NCBI GenBank assembly: GCA_009693045.1
Contig: SHXZ01000010.1
Location: 27,921-91,920 of the forward strand
Direction: 5' to 3'
Source: Dehalococcoidia bacterium
GTDB taxonomy: Bacteria; Chloroflexota; Dehalococcoidia; Lucifugimonadales; SHYT01
DNA length: 64,000 bases
The notes under the pieces were generated by a model. That model saw only the letters and a program-made list of their open reading frames with translations. It was not told where the DNA came from and searched no databases. The position numbers and the translations under genes are program-made. Shown piece by piece: positions 42,051-51,752 of the stretch (its first letter is position 1; each line of letters starts with the position of its first letter).

Positions 42051-42317
42051 GTGCAGTTCTTGGCTAAGGTCTACGTGACGCTGAAGCCCGCGGTGAATGA
42101 CCCGCAGGGGTTGACGGTGCTCGGCGGGCTCAAGACGCTTGGGTTTCAGTCGGTGAGCAGCGTGCGGGTGGGCAAGTACCTGGAGCTTACGCTGGAGGCC
42201 ACGGACCGGACGATGGCGGAGGCGGAGGCGCAGGAGATGTGCCGCAAGCTGCTGGCGAACCCGGTGATTGAGCTGTTCCGCGTGGAGGTGGGCGAGGCGG
42301 CAGCGGCGAGGCGGTGA
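42051..42317 (+). CDS. purS: Phosphoribosylformylglycinamidine synthase subunit PurS
   Basis: Small structural subunit of the PurLQS complex that converts FGAR to FGAM. The 88 residues FLAKVYVTLKPAVNDPQGLTVLGGLKTLGF...VRVGKYLELTLEA...CRKLLANPVIELFRVEV match PurS throughout. The GTG at 42051 with GGGAGGAC upstream is the start; an ATG at 42036 lies at the end of a palindrome. purQ and purL do not follow: hisB comes next on the opposite strand. purS is bracketed by two family C palindromes. Confidence 0.92.
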   Translation: MQFLAKVYVTLKPAVNDPQGLTVLGGLKTLGFQSVSSVRVGKYLELTLEATDRTMAEAEAQEMCRKLLANPVIELFRVEVGEAAAARR

Positions 42318-42343
42318 TGCTTACAAGAGGCGGACTGCTCGGA

Positions 42344-42377
42344 CACGTAGGGGCGCACGGCCGTGCGCCCCTACGTG
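42344..42377. repeat. Family C palindrome
   Basis: CACGTAGGGGCGCACGG followed by its exact complement, a perfect 34-bp palindrome between the convergent purS and hisB ends. Confidence 0.9.
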
Positions 42378-42396
42378 CGTCTGGGCTACAGAAGGC

Positions 42397-42990
42397 CTAC
42401 CCGCTGATCGTCCCCTTCGTGCTGGGCACGCCGCCCTGGCGGGGGTCCAGCTCCACGGCGTCCCGCAGCGATCGCGCTATGGCTTTCATCGCCGCCTCCG
42501 CGATGTGGTGGTTGTTCTTGCCTGACAGCACACGCACGTGGAGGTTCATCCGCGCTTCCACGGCGAAGGCCTCTAGCAGGTGCGGCACGACCTCAACGGG
42601 CAGGTCCTCAACATTCTCGCCCGCCCAGGCGAAGTCCAGCGCCGCGTAGCCGCGCCCGCTCAGGTCCACCGCCACCATCGCCAGCGCCTCGTCCAGCGGC
42701 ACGATGGCGTGGCCCATCCGGCGGATTCCCTGCCCGTCTCCCAGCGCTTCACGCAGCGCGCGGCCCAGCACAATACCGATGTCCTCGGCCACGTGGTGCC
42801 AGCCGGAGGCGTCGCGCTCGGCCCGCACCGTGAGGTCAATCAGGCTGTGGCGCGAGAGCTGGCTCAGCAGGTGGTCCAGCATCCCGTTGCCGGTGCTCAC
42901 CTGGTAGGCGCCGGCGCCGTCAAGGGCGATGGTGACGCTGATCTTCGTCTCGCGGGTCTGGCGGCCCACTGTGGCGCGGCGGTCTGGCAT
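42397..42990 (-). CDS. hisB: Imidazoleglycerol-phosphate dehydratase
   Basis: Dehydrates imidazoleglycerol phosphate in histidine synthesis, with two Mn ions bound by conserved His/Glu clusters. The 197-residue monofunctional protein (no phosphatase domain) shows GNGMLDHLLSQLSRHSLIDL, the HHVAEDIGIVLGRAL block, VDLSGRGYAALDF, HLLEAFAVEARMNLHV and the late NNHHIAEAAMKAIARSL. ATG at 42990. It is separated by about 520 nt from hisC, the previous gene of the his set. Confidence 0.95.
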   Translation of the reverse strand: MPDRRATVGRQTRETKISVTIALDGAGAYQVSTGNGMLDHLLSQLSRHSLIDLTVRAERDASGWHHVAEDIGIVLGRALREALGDGQGIRRMGHAIVPLDEALAMVAVDLSGRGYAALDFAWAGENVEDLPVEVVPHLLEAFAVEARMNLHVRVLSGKNNHHIAEAAMKAIARSLRDAVELDPRQGGVPSTKGTISG

Positions 42991-43514
42991 GGCCTAGCTC
43001 CTACCTGTGCGTCCTGAAGAGACCGGCGGGGCGTTTATCCGTTTGATTTGCTTTTCACAAGGATTTGTTTTCAAGGCTGTGAAATTGCCCTTGTTTGTCC
43101 TGAGCATTTGTTTCCCAAGCTGGGGAATTGCTTCGGTTTGTGCTGTGATGGCCTATGGCCTTGGTTACGACGGGATGAACGCCGTGCCGAGAGCCCAAAA
43201 CATTTTTATGCTTGCGATGGGCAGCGCATCCACCGGGGTCCGCGTGAGCAGCGATGCTTCCAAGCTATGTGGAGAGATTCCTCGCCTCGCTCGGAATGAC
43301 AGAGTGAAGCCCGTTTGAGCCATTCCTGCCGCCTTTCTGTTGAGTTGGGCGTCACTCTTAAAACGTAAGAACTCACGTAAGGTGGAGGTTATTGCAAACC
43401 TTCACCTTCTCCTGGAGGGAGAGGGAACTCTGCCTATCAAGACTACAGGAGATGCGGAAACTGCGAAAGCGGCAGATAGCACAATACCAGGAGTTAGCAC
43501 ACCTACGAAGAAAA
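42991..43514. other. Lower-GC spacer between hisB and hisC with a family D repeat
   Basis: About 520 nt, noticeably AT-richer than its surroundings around 43030-43140. An open frame from 43007 has no recognisable domain and ends inside the family D repeat, so I do not call it. The spacer separates hisB from the rest of the his genes and could hold a promoter for hisB. Confidence 0.5.
43271..43302. repeat. Family D dispersed repeat
   Basis: GGAGAGATTCCTCGCCTCGC followed by TCGGAATGACAG. Confidence 0.75.
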
Positions 43515-44616
43515 TCACCGCGCGGGGGCAGTCAGGAGTTCGCTGAGCGCCGCGACGACGCGGTCGGTGTGCTCAGGAAGCCCTGCGGTGATGCGCACGC
43601 AGTCGTGGATGGGCGGCGTGCTGAAGTACCGCACGAACAGCCCTCGCCGCGCCAGGTGCTCCTGCACTTGCTTGGCGGGCACGGCGCTGAAGCGGCACAG
43701 GAGAAAGTTCCCCTTGGACGGGAACACGTGCACGCCCGGCAGCCGGTGGAGAAGCCCTTCAAGGCGCACGCGCTCCTCCACGATGGTGCGGACGCGCTGG
43801 AGCAGCAGGTCGGTATCGTCCAGGCTGGCGTAGAGGGCCACTTCGCTGGCGACGCTCAGGTTGTACGGCGGCTTGATCGCCATGAGCTGCTGTACCAGGT
43901 CAGGCGACATCATGCCGTAGCCAAGGCGGATGCCCGCCAGCCCGGCCCACTTGCTGAAGCTTCGGAGCACCACTAGGTTTTTGTACTCGTCCAAAAGCGG
44001 CGCGGCGGTGAAGCCGCTGAACTCGTGGTACGTCTCGTCCACCACCACCAGCGGCCCAAGCTCGGCGAGCCGGCGGATGGCCGACTCCGGCGTCAGCGTG
44101 CCGGTCGGGTTGTTGGGGTTGCACAGGAAAATGATTTTCGTCCGGGCGTCCACGGCCTTCTTTACCGCGTCAAGACGTACCTCAAACAGCTCTTCGTCGC
44201 GGGGGACCGGGATGAGGTGGCCACCCTGCATCCGAGCGCCAACGGAGTACATGCCAAACGTGGGCGGCAGGTCTATGACCCGGTCGCCCACGCCCACCGT
44301 CAGGCGCATCAGCAGGTCAATCAGCTCGTCGCAGCCCGCCCCGGCGATGACCCGCGACACGTCCACGCCGGCGTAGGCGGCCAGCGCCTGCCGCGCGTCG
44401 CGTTGCAGCGGGTCGGGGTAGATGGAAAACCTGCCGCAGGTCGCCAGCGCCGAGGCCACCTTGGGCGACGTCCCGTACGGGTTCTCGTTGGCGTCCAGCT
44501 TCGCAACCAGCTCGGGCGGGATGCCAAACCGCGCCGCGACCACCTCGGGCGGGTCCACGCCGTGGTACGGCTCCATGTCCAGGAGGTGCGGCTGCACAAG
44601 CTGTCTGAGCACCCTT

Positions 44617-44627
<11 letters not shown>
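43515..44627 (-). CDS. hisC: Histidinol-phosphate aminotransferase
   Basis: PLP enzyme that makes histidinol phosphate. The 370 residues include KLDANENPYGTSPKV, AGAGCDELIDLLMRL, LCNPNNPTGTLTP and the Schiff-base Lys in SFSKWAGLAGIRLGYGM, with a C-terminal CVRITAGLPEHTDRVV. The ATG at 44627 overlaps the hisD 3' end by 11 nt. The stop is TGA at 43515-43517, showing that TGA serves as a normal stop here. Confidence 0.94.
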
Positions 44628-45959
<1,332 letters not shown>

Positions 45960-45969
<10 letters not shown>

Positions 45970-46712
45970 TTGAGGAACTCGCGCCCGACTTGCAGGAAAC
46001 ACGCGGCCGCGCGCTCGCGGTAGGCCGCGACCGAGGCGGGCGGAACGCGTTGGGCAAGCCTGCTCATGCTCTCGTCAACGGCGCCGAGGAACGACTCGGT
46101 GGCTCGTTCCGCGGCGTCAAGGTGCTCGTCAAGCTGGCGGCGGCGCGACACGAAGCGGAGACGTTCCCAGGAAAAGTCGCGCGCAAGGAACGTCTGCGTC
46201 CACGCGCGCCAGTCGCGCAACGTCGCGGTGGGCATAAACGTTATGCCAACACCTGCTTCCGCCTCGGCCAAGAGCGGAAGGGCGCGATGAAGCTCCTGCT
46301 GAATACGCCGGTCCTCGTCAAGCTGCAACGCCCTGTCCAGCACCTTGGCCTCGGCAGCGTCAGAAAAAACGGCGCTGTTCCCAAAGAAGGGACGGTACAC
46401 CGTGGTGATCCAGCCTTGGTCGGCGATCAGATGGGCGAAGTAGCCCAGGAGAAACGCCACGGTGGGTTCAGGGAGGCGAGCGGCGTCCTGCAACTCGGGG
46501 TGCGCTTTGAAAAGCCCGTCAACGCCTGCGGTCATGCCGGCGCTATCTAGGCTCATGTAGTGCGTGTCCTCGCGGGCAGCCTTGGTCATGGCGCGCGAGT
46601 CCGGCGCCGTCGCCCCAAGCAGGTAAGCGCCCAGCCACTGGCGCACCACGGGCTGGTCCAGCGATTCCGCCCATTCCAGAGCCAGGCCGACGTGAGCCGG
46701 AAGGTTAGGCAC
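45960..46712 (-). CDS. Zinc-dependent phospholipase C-like protein inside the his operon
   Basis: A 250-residue helical protein with His and Asp patterns of the zinc-dependent phospholipase C/S1-P1-like family: N-terminal MPNLPAHVGLALEWA, LGATAPDSRAMTKAAREDTHYMS and FLLGYFAHLIADQGWIT. No signal peptide is visible, so it is probably cytoplasmic. It overlaps hisG at its start (8 nt) and hisD at its end (10 nt), so it is translated as part of the histidine operon although it has no known role there. Its activity is unproven; the family also includes proteins annotated only as hypothetical. Confidence 0.78.
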
Positions 46713-47712
46713 GTTGAGCGTCCTCCAGCTCCCTTAGCAAACGGCGGTGCGCGTGGGACTCGCCCCGAAACACGCTCTCAGGATACCCAACGGTGACGAG
46801 GTTTGCGCCGGCCTTCCGCAGCAGGTCCACGACATCCTGGACGTGGGAACGGTCGGCGACAACCGTTACCTCCGCACCCAGCGCGTACCCGCCATCCGGG
46901 CTCGTCTGGAGACCGAACGAGTCGACGCCCAGTTTGGAGCGCATTTCTTCAATCTGGGTTGAGACGCCGCCTTCGGACGCTCTGCGGAGGCTCGCCCGGA
47001 TGGTGCCCGTCCGCTCGGCGAGGAGCCGGGCTTCAAAACGCTCCAACAGCGAGCGCGTGACATCCACGAGCTCTGGAGACTGCCTGAGCAGCGCCCGGTT
47101 GGCGATCAGGCCGGCCCTGGAGGTTATGACGGTGCCGCCCTCAATCCGTCGCAGACCGTTTTCACGGAGCGTCGTGCCGCTCTCGGTGATGTCCGCGATG
47201 ACGTCGGCGTAGCCGATGCTGGGCGCGGCTTCCAGAGCGCCGCTGGCCTGCACGAGCGTGAAGGCGAGCACGTCGTTGGTGAGGAGGAAGCGCTCAACGA
47301 GGCGCGGATACTTGGTGGCCACGCGGAGGCTTCGCCCTTTCTCCGCTAACTCCACCGCCACGTCGGCGAGGTCGGCCATGGAGGTGACGTCAACCCACTC
47401 GTCGGGAACGGCCATGACGAGATCGCAGCGCCCGTAGCCGAGGTCGTCCATGACCACAACGGCCTGCGTGCCGTCGCGCCGGTACTCCAGGTACCGGTCC
47501 AGCCCCACGATGCCGACCTCGGCGCTCCCCTGTTCCACCACGGCGGTGATGTCGGCGCTGCGCTGGAACAGAAGGACGTTGTTGGGAATGCCGCGCAGCG
47601 CGCCGGTAAGGCTCCGCCTGCTCGCGCGCCTGACCGTCAGCCCGCAGTTCTGCAGGAACGTTAGGGTGTCTTCGTAGAGCGCCCCGTCACTGGGCAGTGC
47701 GACGCGCAGCAT
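46705..47712 (-). CDS. hisG: ATP phosphoribosyltransferase, with C-terminal extension
   Basis: First committed step of histidine synthesis, joining ATP and PRPP. The 335 residues include LRVALPSDGALYEDTLTFL, ADITAVVEQGSAEVGIVG, LRVATKYPRLVERFL and the signature DVIADITESGTTLRENGL. Beyond the catalytic domain (to about residue 215) lies a C-terminal part whose end (ALGAEVTVVADRSHVQDVVDLLRKAGANLVTVGYPESV) resembles the HisG_C regulatory domain of long-form enzymes. Its ATG overlaps the upstream hisZ-like gene by 26 nt. Confidence 0.92.
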   Translation of the reverse strand: MLRVALPSDGALYEDTLTFLQNCGLTVRRASRRSLTGALRGIPNNVLLFQRSADITAVVEQGSAEVGIVGLDRYLEYRRDGTQAVVVMDDLGYGRCDLVMAVPDEWVDVTSMADLADVAVELAEKGRSLRVATKYPRLVERFLLTNDVLAFTLVQASGALEAAPSIGYADVIADITESGTTLRENGLRRIEGGTVITSRAGLIANRALLRQSPELVDVTRSLLERFEARLLAERTGTIRASLRRASEGGVSTQIEEMRSKLGVDSFGLQTSPDGGYALGAEVTVVADRSHVQDVVDLLRKAGANLVTVGYPESVFRGESHAHRRLLRELEDAQRA

Positions 47713-49174
47713 CGTGGGCAGCTCCTTCTACGGGGTATCGTTCCGTTTCACCGGTCTCTTTCATCAGCACGACGCTGTTCAGCCCGGTGGCGCCGGCGTA
47801 ATCCAGATGGTCGGCAAGCGGCCGGTAGCTGAGGGCTTGCTCCACGGCGTCGCCGCCCAGCCGAAGCGTCTCCGCGGTCCGCAGCGCGGCGCGATAGACC
47901 CTCGGCGTCTCAGCGGCCACCAGGATACGGCTGGGCACGCGCCGCCGCGCTTGTCCCCGGCCTGAGGCGTTGATGGCGGCGACGACCTGATCCATGGGCA
48001 ACGCGAATCCAAGGGCAGGCACGTCCTCGGGAGCGCCGAGCGCCTTGAGCAGCCCGTCGTAGCGGCCCCCGCCTCCGAGGACAGGCCCGGATGGACCCCC
48101 GACGTGGAGCTCAAATACAATGCCCGTGTAGTAACCGATGCCGGGTGCGAGGGACATGTCCAGCAACACGTTCGCAGTAGTCCCGCTTTCGGCGTGGTGA
48201 AGGCGCAGAGCTTCCATGACCGCTTTCAAACGAGCGAGTTTGGCGGTGTCTATGCGCTGAGATGCAGCTAGCCGGTCCAACGCCGGGAGCACCTCGCCAG
48301 CGCCCCCTTGCAACGATGCCACGCGGGCCATCGCCTCCAGAGCCTGGTCAAACCTGGCTCGCTCGTCCCCACGCGCGATCTTGCCTTCCAGACGTCGCGC
48401 GATGTCCTCGGGCGAACGCTGGAAGGGCGAGCGCCCGTTGACGTCGTTCCCGCTACCGGCAGGCGGCTTGACCCCGGCGGCGATTCCGGCCAGCGCGTGC
48501 CGAACGGCTTCGGCGTCGTTTGCCGTGCGGAGCAGCCCGACGGAGGCGGCCCGCTGCTTCAGGTCCTGGAAGCGGTTACTGCCTTCTTTGAGGGATGAGA
48601 GGTTCCTGAGCAGGAACTGTTGCGTGCGTTCGGAGAGTCCAAACGGTGCGAGAAACGACTTGATCACCGCCATATCGGTGAGCACGACGCGCACGTCCGG
48701 CAGTCCCAACGCGCCGAGCCCTTTGGCTGCCATGGTGATGATCTCGGCGTCCGCATCCGCCCCGCCGGTGCCGATGAGCTCGCCGCCCGCCTGCCAGAAC
48801 TGGCGCGGCCTCTGCGGCTCGTCTGGGTAGTAGCGGAAGACCGGCCCGGCATACTGCCACCGCACGGGCAGGGGCCGTTGCCCCCAGCTTTCCCTGAGCA
48901 ACCGGACGACCGCTGAGGTGAATTCGGGCCGCAGCGCGACGTGGTGTCCACCCGGTTCCACGAAGCTGTACATGCGAGAGGCGAACTCTCCCCCGGCCTT
49001 GCGCGCAAATGTCTCGGTGGGTTCCAGAAAGGGCGGCTCAACGACGCGGTAGCCATAGGAGGAAAACACGCCCTGGAGCAGGTCCTGGGCGCGGCGGAGT
49101 TGCAGGACCTCCTCTTCGTGAAGGTCCTGCATGCCCAGCAAGCGCCCGGTCGGGATTGCGTCCATAGACCTCAT
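47687..49174 (-). CDS. hisZ: HisZ/HisS-like protein (ATP phosphoribosyltransferase regulatory subunit)
   Basis: A class II aminoacyl-tRNA-synthetase-like protein of 495 residues. It contains RAQDLLQGVFSSYGYRVVEPPFLEPTETF, MYSFVEPGGHHVALRPEFTSAVVRL, FWQAGGELIG, a helical insert (about 225-335), LAPGIGYYTGIVFELHV and GGGGRYDGLLKALG. The Arg of the synthetase histidine motif (RGLDYYTG) is missing, pointing to HisZ rather than a histidyl-tRNA synthetase. A C-terminal domain similar to an anticodon-binding fold (SRILVAAETPRVYRAALRTAETL) is kept, making it longer than usual HisZ. It starts the his operon and overlaps hisG. Confidence 0.85.
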   Translation of the reverse strand: MRSMDAIPTGRLLGMQDLHEEEVLQLRRAQDLLQGVFSSYGYRVVEPPFLEPTETFARKAGGEFASRMYSFVEPGGHHVALRPEFTSAVVRLLRESWGQRPLPVRWQYAGPVFRYYPDEPQRPRQFWQAGGELIGTGGADADAEIITMAAKGLGALGLPDVRVVLTDMAVIKSFLAPFGLSERTQQFLLRNLSSLKEGSNRFQDLKQRAASVGLLRTANDAEAVRHALAGIAAGVKPPAGSGNDVNGRSPFQRSPEDIARRLEGKIARGDERARFDQALEAMARVASLQGGAGEVLPALDRLAASQRIDTAKLARLKAVMEALRLHHAESGTTANVLLDMSLAPGIGYYTGIVFELHVGGPSGPVLGGGGRYDGLLKALGAPEDVPALGFALPMDQVVAAINASGRGQARRRVPSRILVAAETPRVYRAALRTAETLRLGGDAVEQALSYRPLADHLDYAGATGLNSVVLMKETGETERYPVEGAAHDAARRTAQ

Positions 49175-49479
49175 TGACTGATAACAGGCTTTGCTTAGTC
49201 ATTGTAGCCGAGCGTGACGGCCAGCATCAACGCGGCGCGCTTTTCGGCCCTTGACACCCGTGCTCCGTGCCGCCACAATCCGAGCCGTTCCAGCCACTTA
49301 CACCCACGTTGGGGCAAGCGGAGCGGCGCGTGACAACACCAGCGCAGCCCAAGAGGGGCAGTCAGTCCGACGGCATCAATTTCGTCTGCTCGGTCCACGG
49401 CTGCGCGACAACAAGCCGCAATCTGTTCCGAGTCAACGCGCCGGAGGGACCCGCCTTCCAGTGTCTCCGCCATCTTCTC
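49175..49479. other. Intergenic region upstream of the his operon and nrtS
   Basis: About 300 nt between divergent transcription units. It should hold the his operon promoter, but no strong -35/-10 pair or T-box/attenuator stands out. Small open frames on both strands lack recognisable features. Confidence 0.45.
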
Positions 49480-49701
49480 ATGTTTCGCCCGTTGCTGCGC
49501 CGCTCACTTCTCACCGCCCTGGTTGTGGGCACTATTCTCACCGCCATCAACCAGAGCGGGCCTATCGTTCGGGGCGACGTTCCCCTCTCGCTGATAGGCC
49601 GCATTGTCCTCACGTATTGCGTCCCCTTCTGCGTCACTACATGGGGAGCGCTCATCAATACGCGCGTGCGTGTCCCAGGCGCCGGGGGACGCTCGTCGTA
49701 G
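49480..49701 (+). CDS. NrtS-like nitrate/nitrite transporter small protein
   Basis: 73 residues, MFRPLLRRSLLTALVVGTILTAINQSG...RIVLTYCVPFCVTTWGALINTRVR, with two transmembrane helices. The RSLxxALVVGTILxxINQ and LTYxVPxxVxTWGAL blocks match the NrtS family linked to nitrate/nitrite transport in cyanobacteria and others. Homology starts at the ATG at 49480; the frame is open further upstream without similarity. No other nitrogen genes are near. Confidence 0.7.
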   Translation: MFRPLLRRSLLTALVVGTILTAINQSGPIVRGDVPLSLIGRIVLTYCVPFCVTTWGALINTRVRVPGAGGRSS

Positions 49702-49831
49702 GCGTGCAGCCAATCGTTGTTGGTTTGAGTCGCGTTGTGACACCATCGTCTCACGCTCGGGCTGGCTTCCTGGGATCTTTCAGTTGTCCTCCTGCTCCCG
49801 CCCCCTCTTTGCGCATCCGGTGTCGGCAGGC

Positions 49832-49861
49832 TGTAGGGGCGATTCATGAATCGCCCCTACA
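49832..49861. repeat. Family C palindrome
   Basis: TGTAGGGGCGATTCA followed by its exact complement, a 30-bp perfect palindrome; the copy at 56762 differs only by one symmetrical G/C to A/T pair. Confidence 0.9.
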
Positions 49862-49996
49862 CCTTTCCCGCTGCGCTGTTTTCGAATGCTGAAAGACCCC
49901 GGCTCGCCTCCCGCCTTTCCTTGACCGGCGCGGTGCGAACCATTAGGATGCGGGGAACGCGGGCGTAGCCGCGAGGATGGGATAAAGGAGGCCGCC

Positions 49997-50962
49997 ATGA
50001 CATCACGGACCACCAAGCTGGCCTACGAAGTCGTCAAGGGCTGGGACAAGCTGCCCAACGGCTGGAGCTATGTGGAAGCGGCGGGCGTCGCCACCGACTC
50101 CCAGGACCGGGTCTACGTGTTCAACCGTGGAGAGCACCCGGTCATCGTTTACGACCGCAGCGGCAAGTTCCTCGCCGCCTGGGGCGAGGGCATGTTCAAC
50201 AACCCGCATGGCATCACCATCGGCCCGGACGACGCGGTGTACCTGACGGACAACTACGCCCACGTTACCCACAAGTTCACCACCGAGGGCAAGCTGCTGA
50301 TGACCCTCGGCGTCAAGGACAAGCCCTCGGACACAGGCTTCACCGAGCAATCGCAGACGGTGAAGAAGGCCGCCGGGCCGTTTAACCGGCAGACGAACAT
50401 CTCCCTTTCGGCGAACGGCGACATCTACTTTGCGGACGGCTACCGGAACGCCCGGGTGCACCGGTTCAGCGCGGCGGGCAAGCTCCTCGCCTCGTGGGGG
50501 GAGCCTGGCGCTGGGCCGGGGCAGTTCAACCTGCCGCACGGCATCGCCGTTGACCGGCGTGGCCGCGTGTACGTCGCGGACCGCGAGAACCTGCGCATCC
50601 AGGTCTTCACCGGCGACGGCCAGTACGTCAGTGAGTGGCGCGACGTGAACCGCCCGACCGACCTGTACATAGACCGCGATGACAACCTGTTCGTCGCCGA
50701 GCTGGGCCTCCACGGCGTGAAGGCCCCGGAGGGACACTCCCCACTTGCCCGCGTCAGCGTGTTCGGGCTGGACGGAACGCTGCGGGCTCGCTGGGGCGGG
50801 GCGGACGGCTGTGCGCCGGGTAACTTCGTTGCTCCTCACGGCATCTGGGTTGACTCGCGCGGCGACGTGTACGTGGCCGAGGTGATTATGTCCATGGGCG
50901 GCCGCCGTGGCCTCGTGCCGACGGACTGCCATACCATCCAGAAGTTCGCGCGGAAGGGCTAG
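49997..50962 (+). CDS. NHL-repeat beta-propeller protein
   Basis: A 321-residue protein composed of about six NHL-type repeats: AAGVATDSQDRVYVFNRG, NPHGITIGPDDAVYLTDN, QTNISLSANGDIYFADGY, LPHGIAVDRRGRVYVADREN, RPTDLYIDRDDNLFVAELG and APHGIWVDSRGDVYVAEV. Similar propellers occur in peptidyl-glycine amidating lyase-like proteins and in many uncharacterised environmental bacteria. No signal peptide is visible. AAAGGAGG precedes the ATG. The biochemical role is unknown; the fold call is secure. Confidence 0.85.
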   Translation: MTSRTTKLAYEVVKGWDKLPNGWSYVEAAGVATDSQDRVYVFNRGEHPVIVYDRSGKFLAAWGEGMFNNPHGITIGPDDAVYLTDNYAHVTHKFTTEGKLLMTLGVKDKPSDTGFTEQSQTVKKAAGPFNRQTNISLSANGDIYFADGYRNARVHRFSAAGKLLASWGEPGAGPGQFNLPHGIAVDRRGRVYVADRENLRIQVFTGDGQYVSEWRDVNRPTDLYIDRDDNLFVAELGLHGVKAPEGHSPLARVSVFGLDGTLRARWGGADGCAPGNFVAPHGIWVDSRGDVYVAEVIMSMGGRRGLVPTDCHTIQKFARKG

Positions 50963-51016
50963 GCGGACCGCTAAGCCAAGCGCCAGCCCCGAACGATCCA
51001 GTAGAGAGGCGATAGG

Positions 51017-51601
51017 GTGCGCTGTTCCAGCTGCGGCAGAGACAACCCCACGGATGCCGCGTTCTGCGCCAACTGCGGGTTCGCCTTCACCTTTGCTTCG
51101 CCGCCACATGAAGGCCCCACCCCACCGCTCCCTGTTGTCCCATCGGCACTCGTCCCTTCGCAAGCACCCGCCGCGACTTTTCCCCGCACATACGCGGGCT
51201 TCTGGATCAGGCTTGTGGCCGCAATTGTGGACAGCCTGATTCTAGGGGTGGTCAACGGGTTCATCTCCTTTGCTTCGCCTGCTTTACCGCTGGGCGGGAC
51301 GGCTTGAGGCATGCCCATGCTGGTAGGGTCTGGGTTCAATGTAGTTATCAGCTTTCTTTATCACTGGCTGTTCATCGGCCTAAAAGGACAGACCCCAGGG
51401 AAGATGCTCGTGGGGATCAAAGTCGTACGCGAGGACGGAAAGGTGCCCGGACTGGGCACCGCTGCGCTGCGGGAGACAGTCGGCAAGCTCGTCTCGGGCA
51501 TCGTGTTGGGGCTTGGCTAGGTCTGGATCGCGTTTGACGAGAAGAAACAGGGCTGGCACGACAAGATGGCCGGGACATTCGTGGTGCGCTCCAGGCTGTA
51601 A
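51017..51601 (+). pseudogene. Zinc-ribbon plus RDD-family membrane protein, two in-frame stops
   Basis: One reading frame gives a zinc ribbon (RCSSCGRDNPTDAAFCANCGF), a Pro-rich linker and the first RDD helix (YAGFWIRLVAAIVDSLILGVV), then TGA at 51305-51307. It continues with FNVVISFLYHWLFIGLKGQTPGKMLVGIKVVREDG, then TAG at 51518-51520, then VWIAFDEKKQGWHDKMAGTFVVRSRL and a natural TAA at 51599. RDD proteins end with that VWxAFDxxxQGWHDKxAGT block, so all parts belong to one gene of 195 codons. The TAG stands where Tyr or Leu is usual. RDD function is poorly known. Nonsense mutation is the simplest explanation. Confidence 0.8.
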
Positions 51602-51695
51602 CAAGAACATATCCCAGAAATCGGCTGTGTAGCGGGTAAGCCTTGGGTTCGCGTGACCGGAAGGTGGTAGATAAGCGAACTCTCCCTCGTCCCAA

Positions 51696-51718
51696 CCTTC
51701 TCCCACCAGGGGAGAAGG
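51696..51718. repeat. Family A palindromic repeat
   Basis: CCTTCTCCC-ACCA-GGGGAGAAGG between the broken RDD and DUF2339 genes, preceded by TCTCCCTCGTCCCAA. Confidence 0.75.
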
Positions 51719-51752
51719 GATTTTTGGACTACTTCAAGTAAAGGCAAGAACC

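Noticed and set aside
43007..43318. Open frame of 103 codons between hisB and hisC
   Set aside because: No ribosome-binding site or domain, and its end is coded by a family D repeat.
49195..49473. Minus-strand open frame of 92 codons upstream of the his operon
   Set aside because: Cys/Arg-rich sequence without recognisable features; lies in the probable promoter region of divergent genes.
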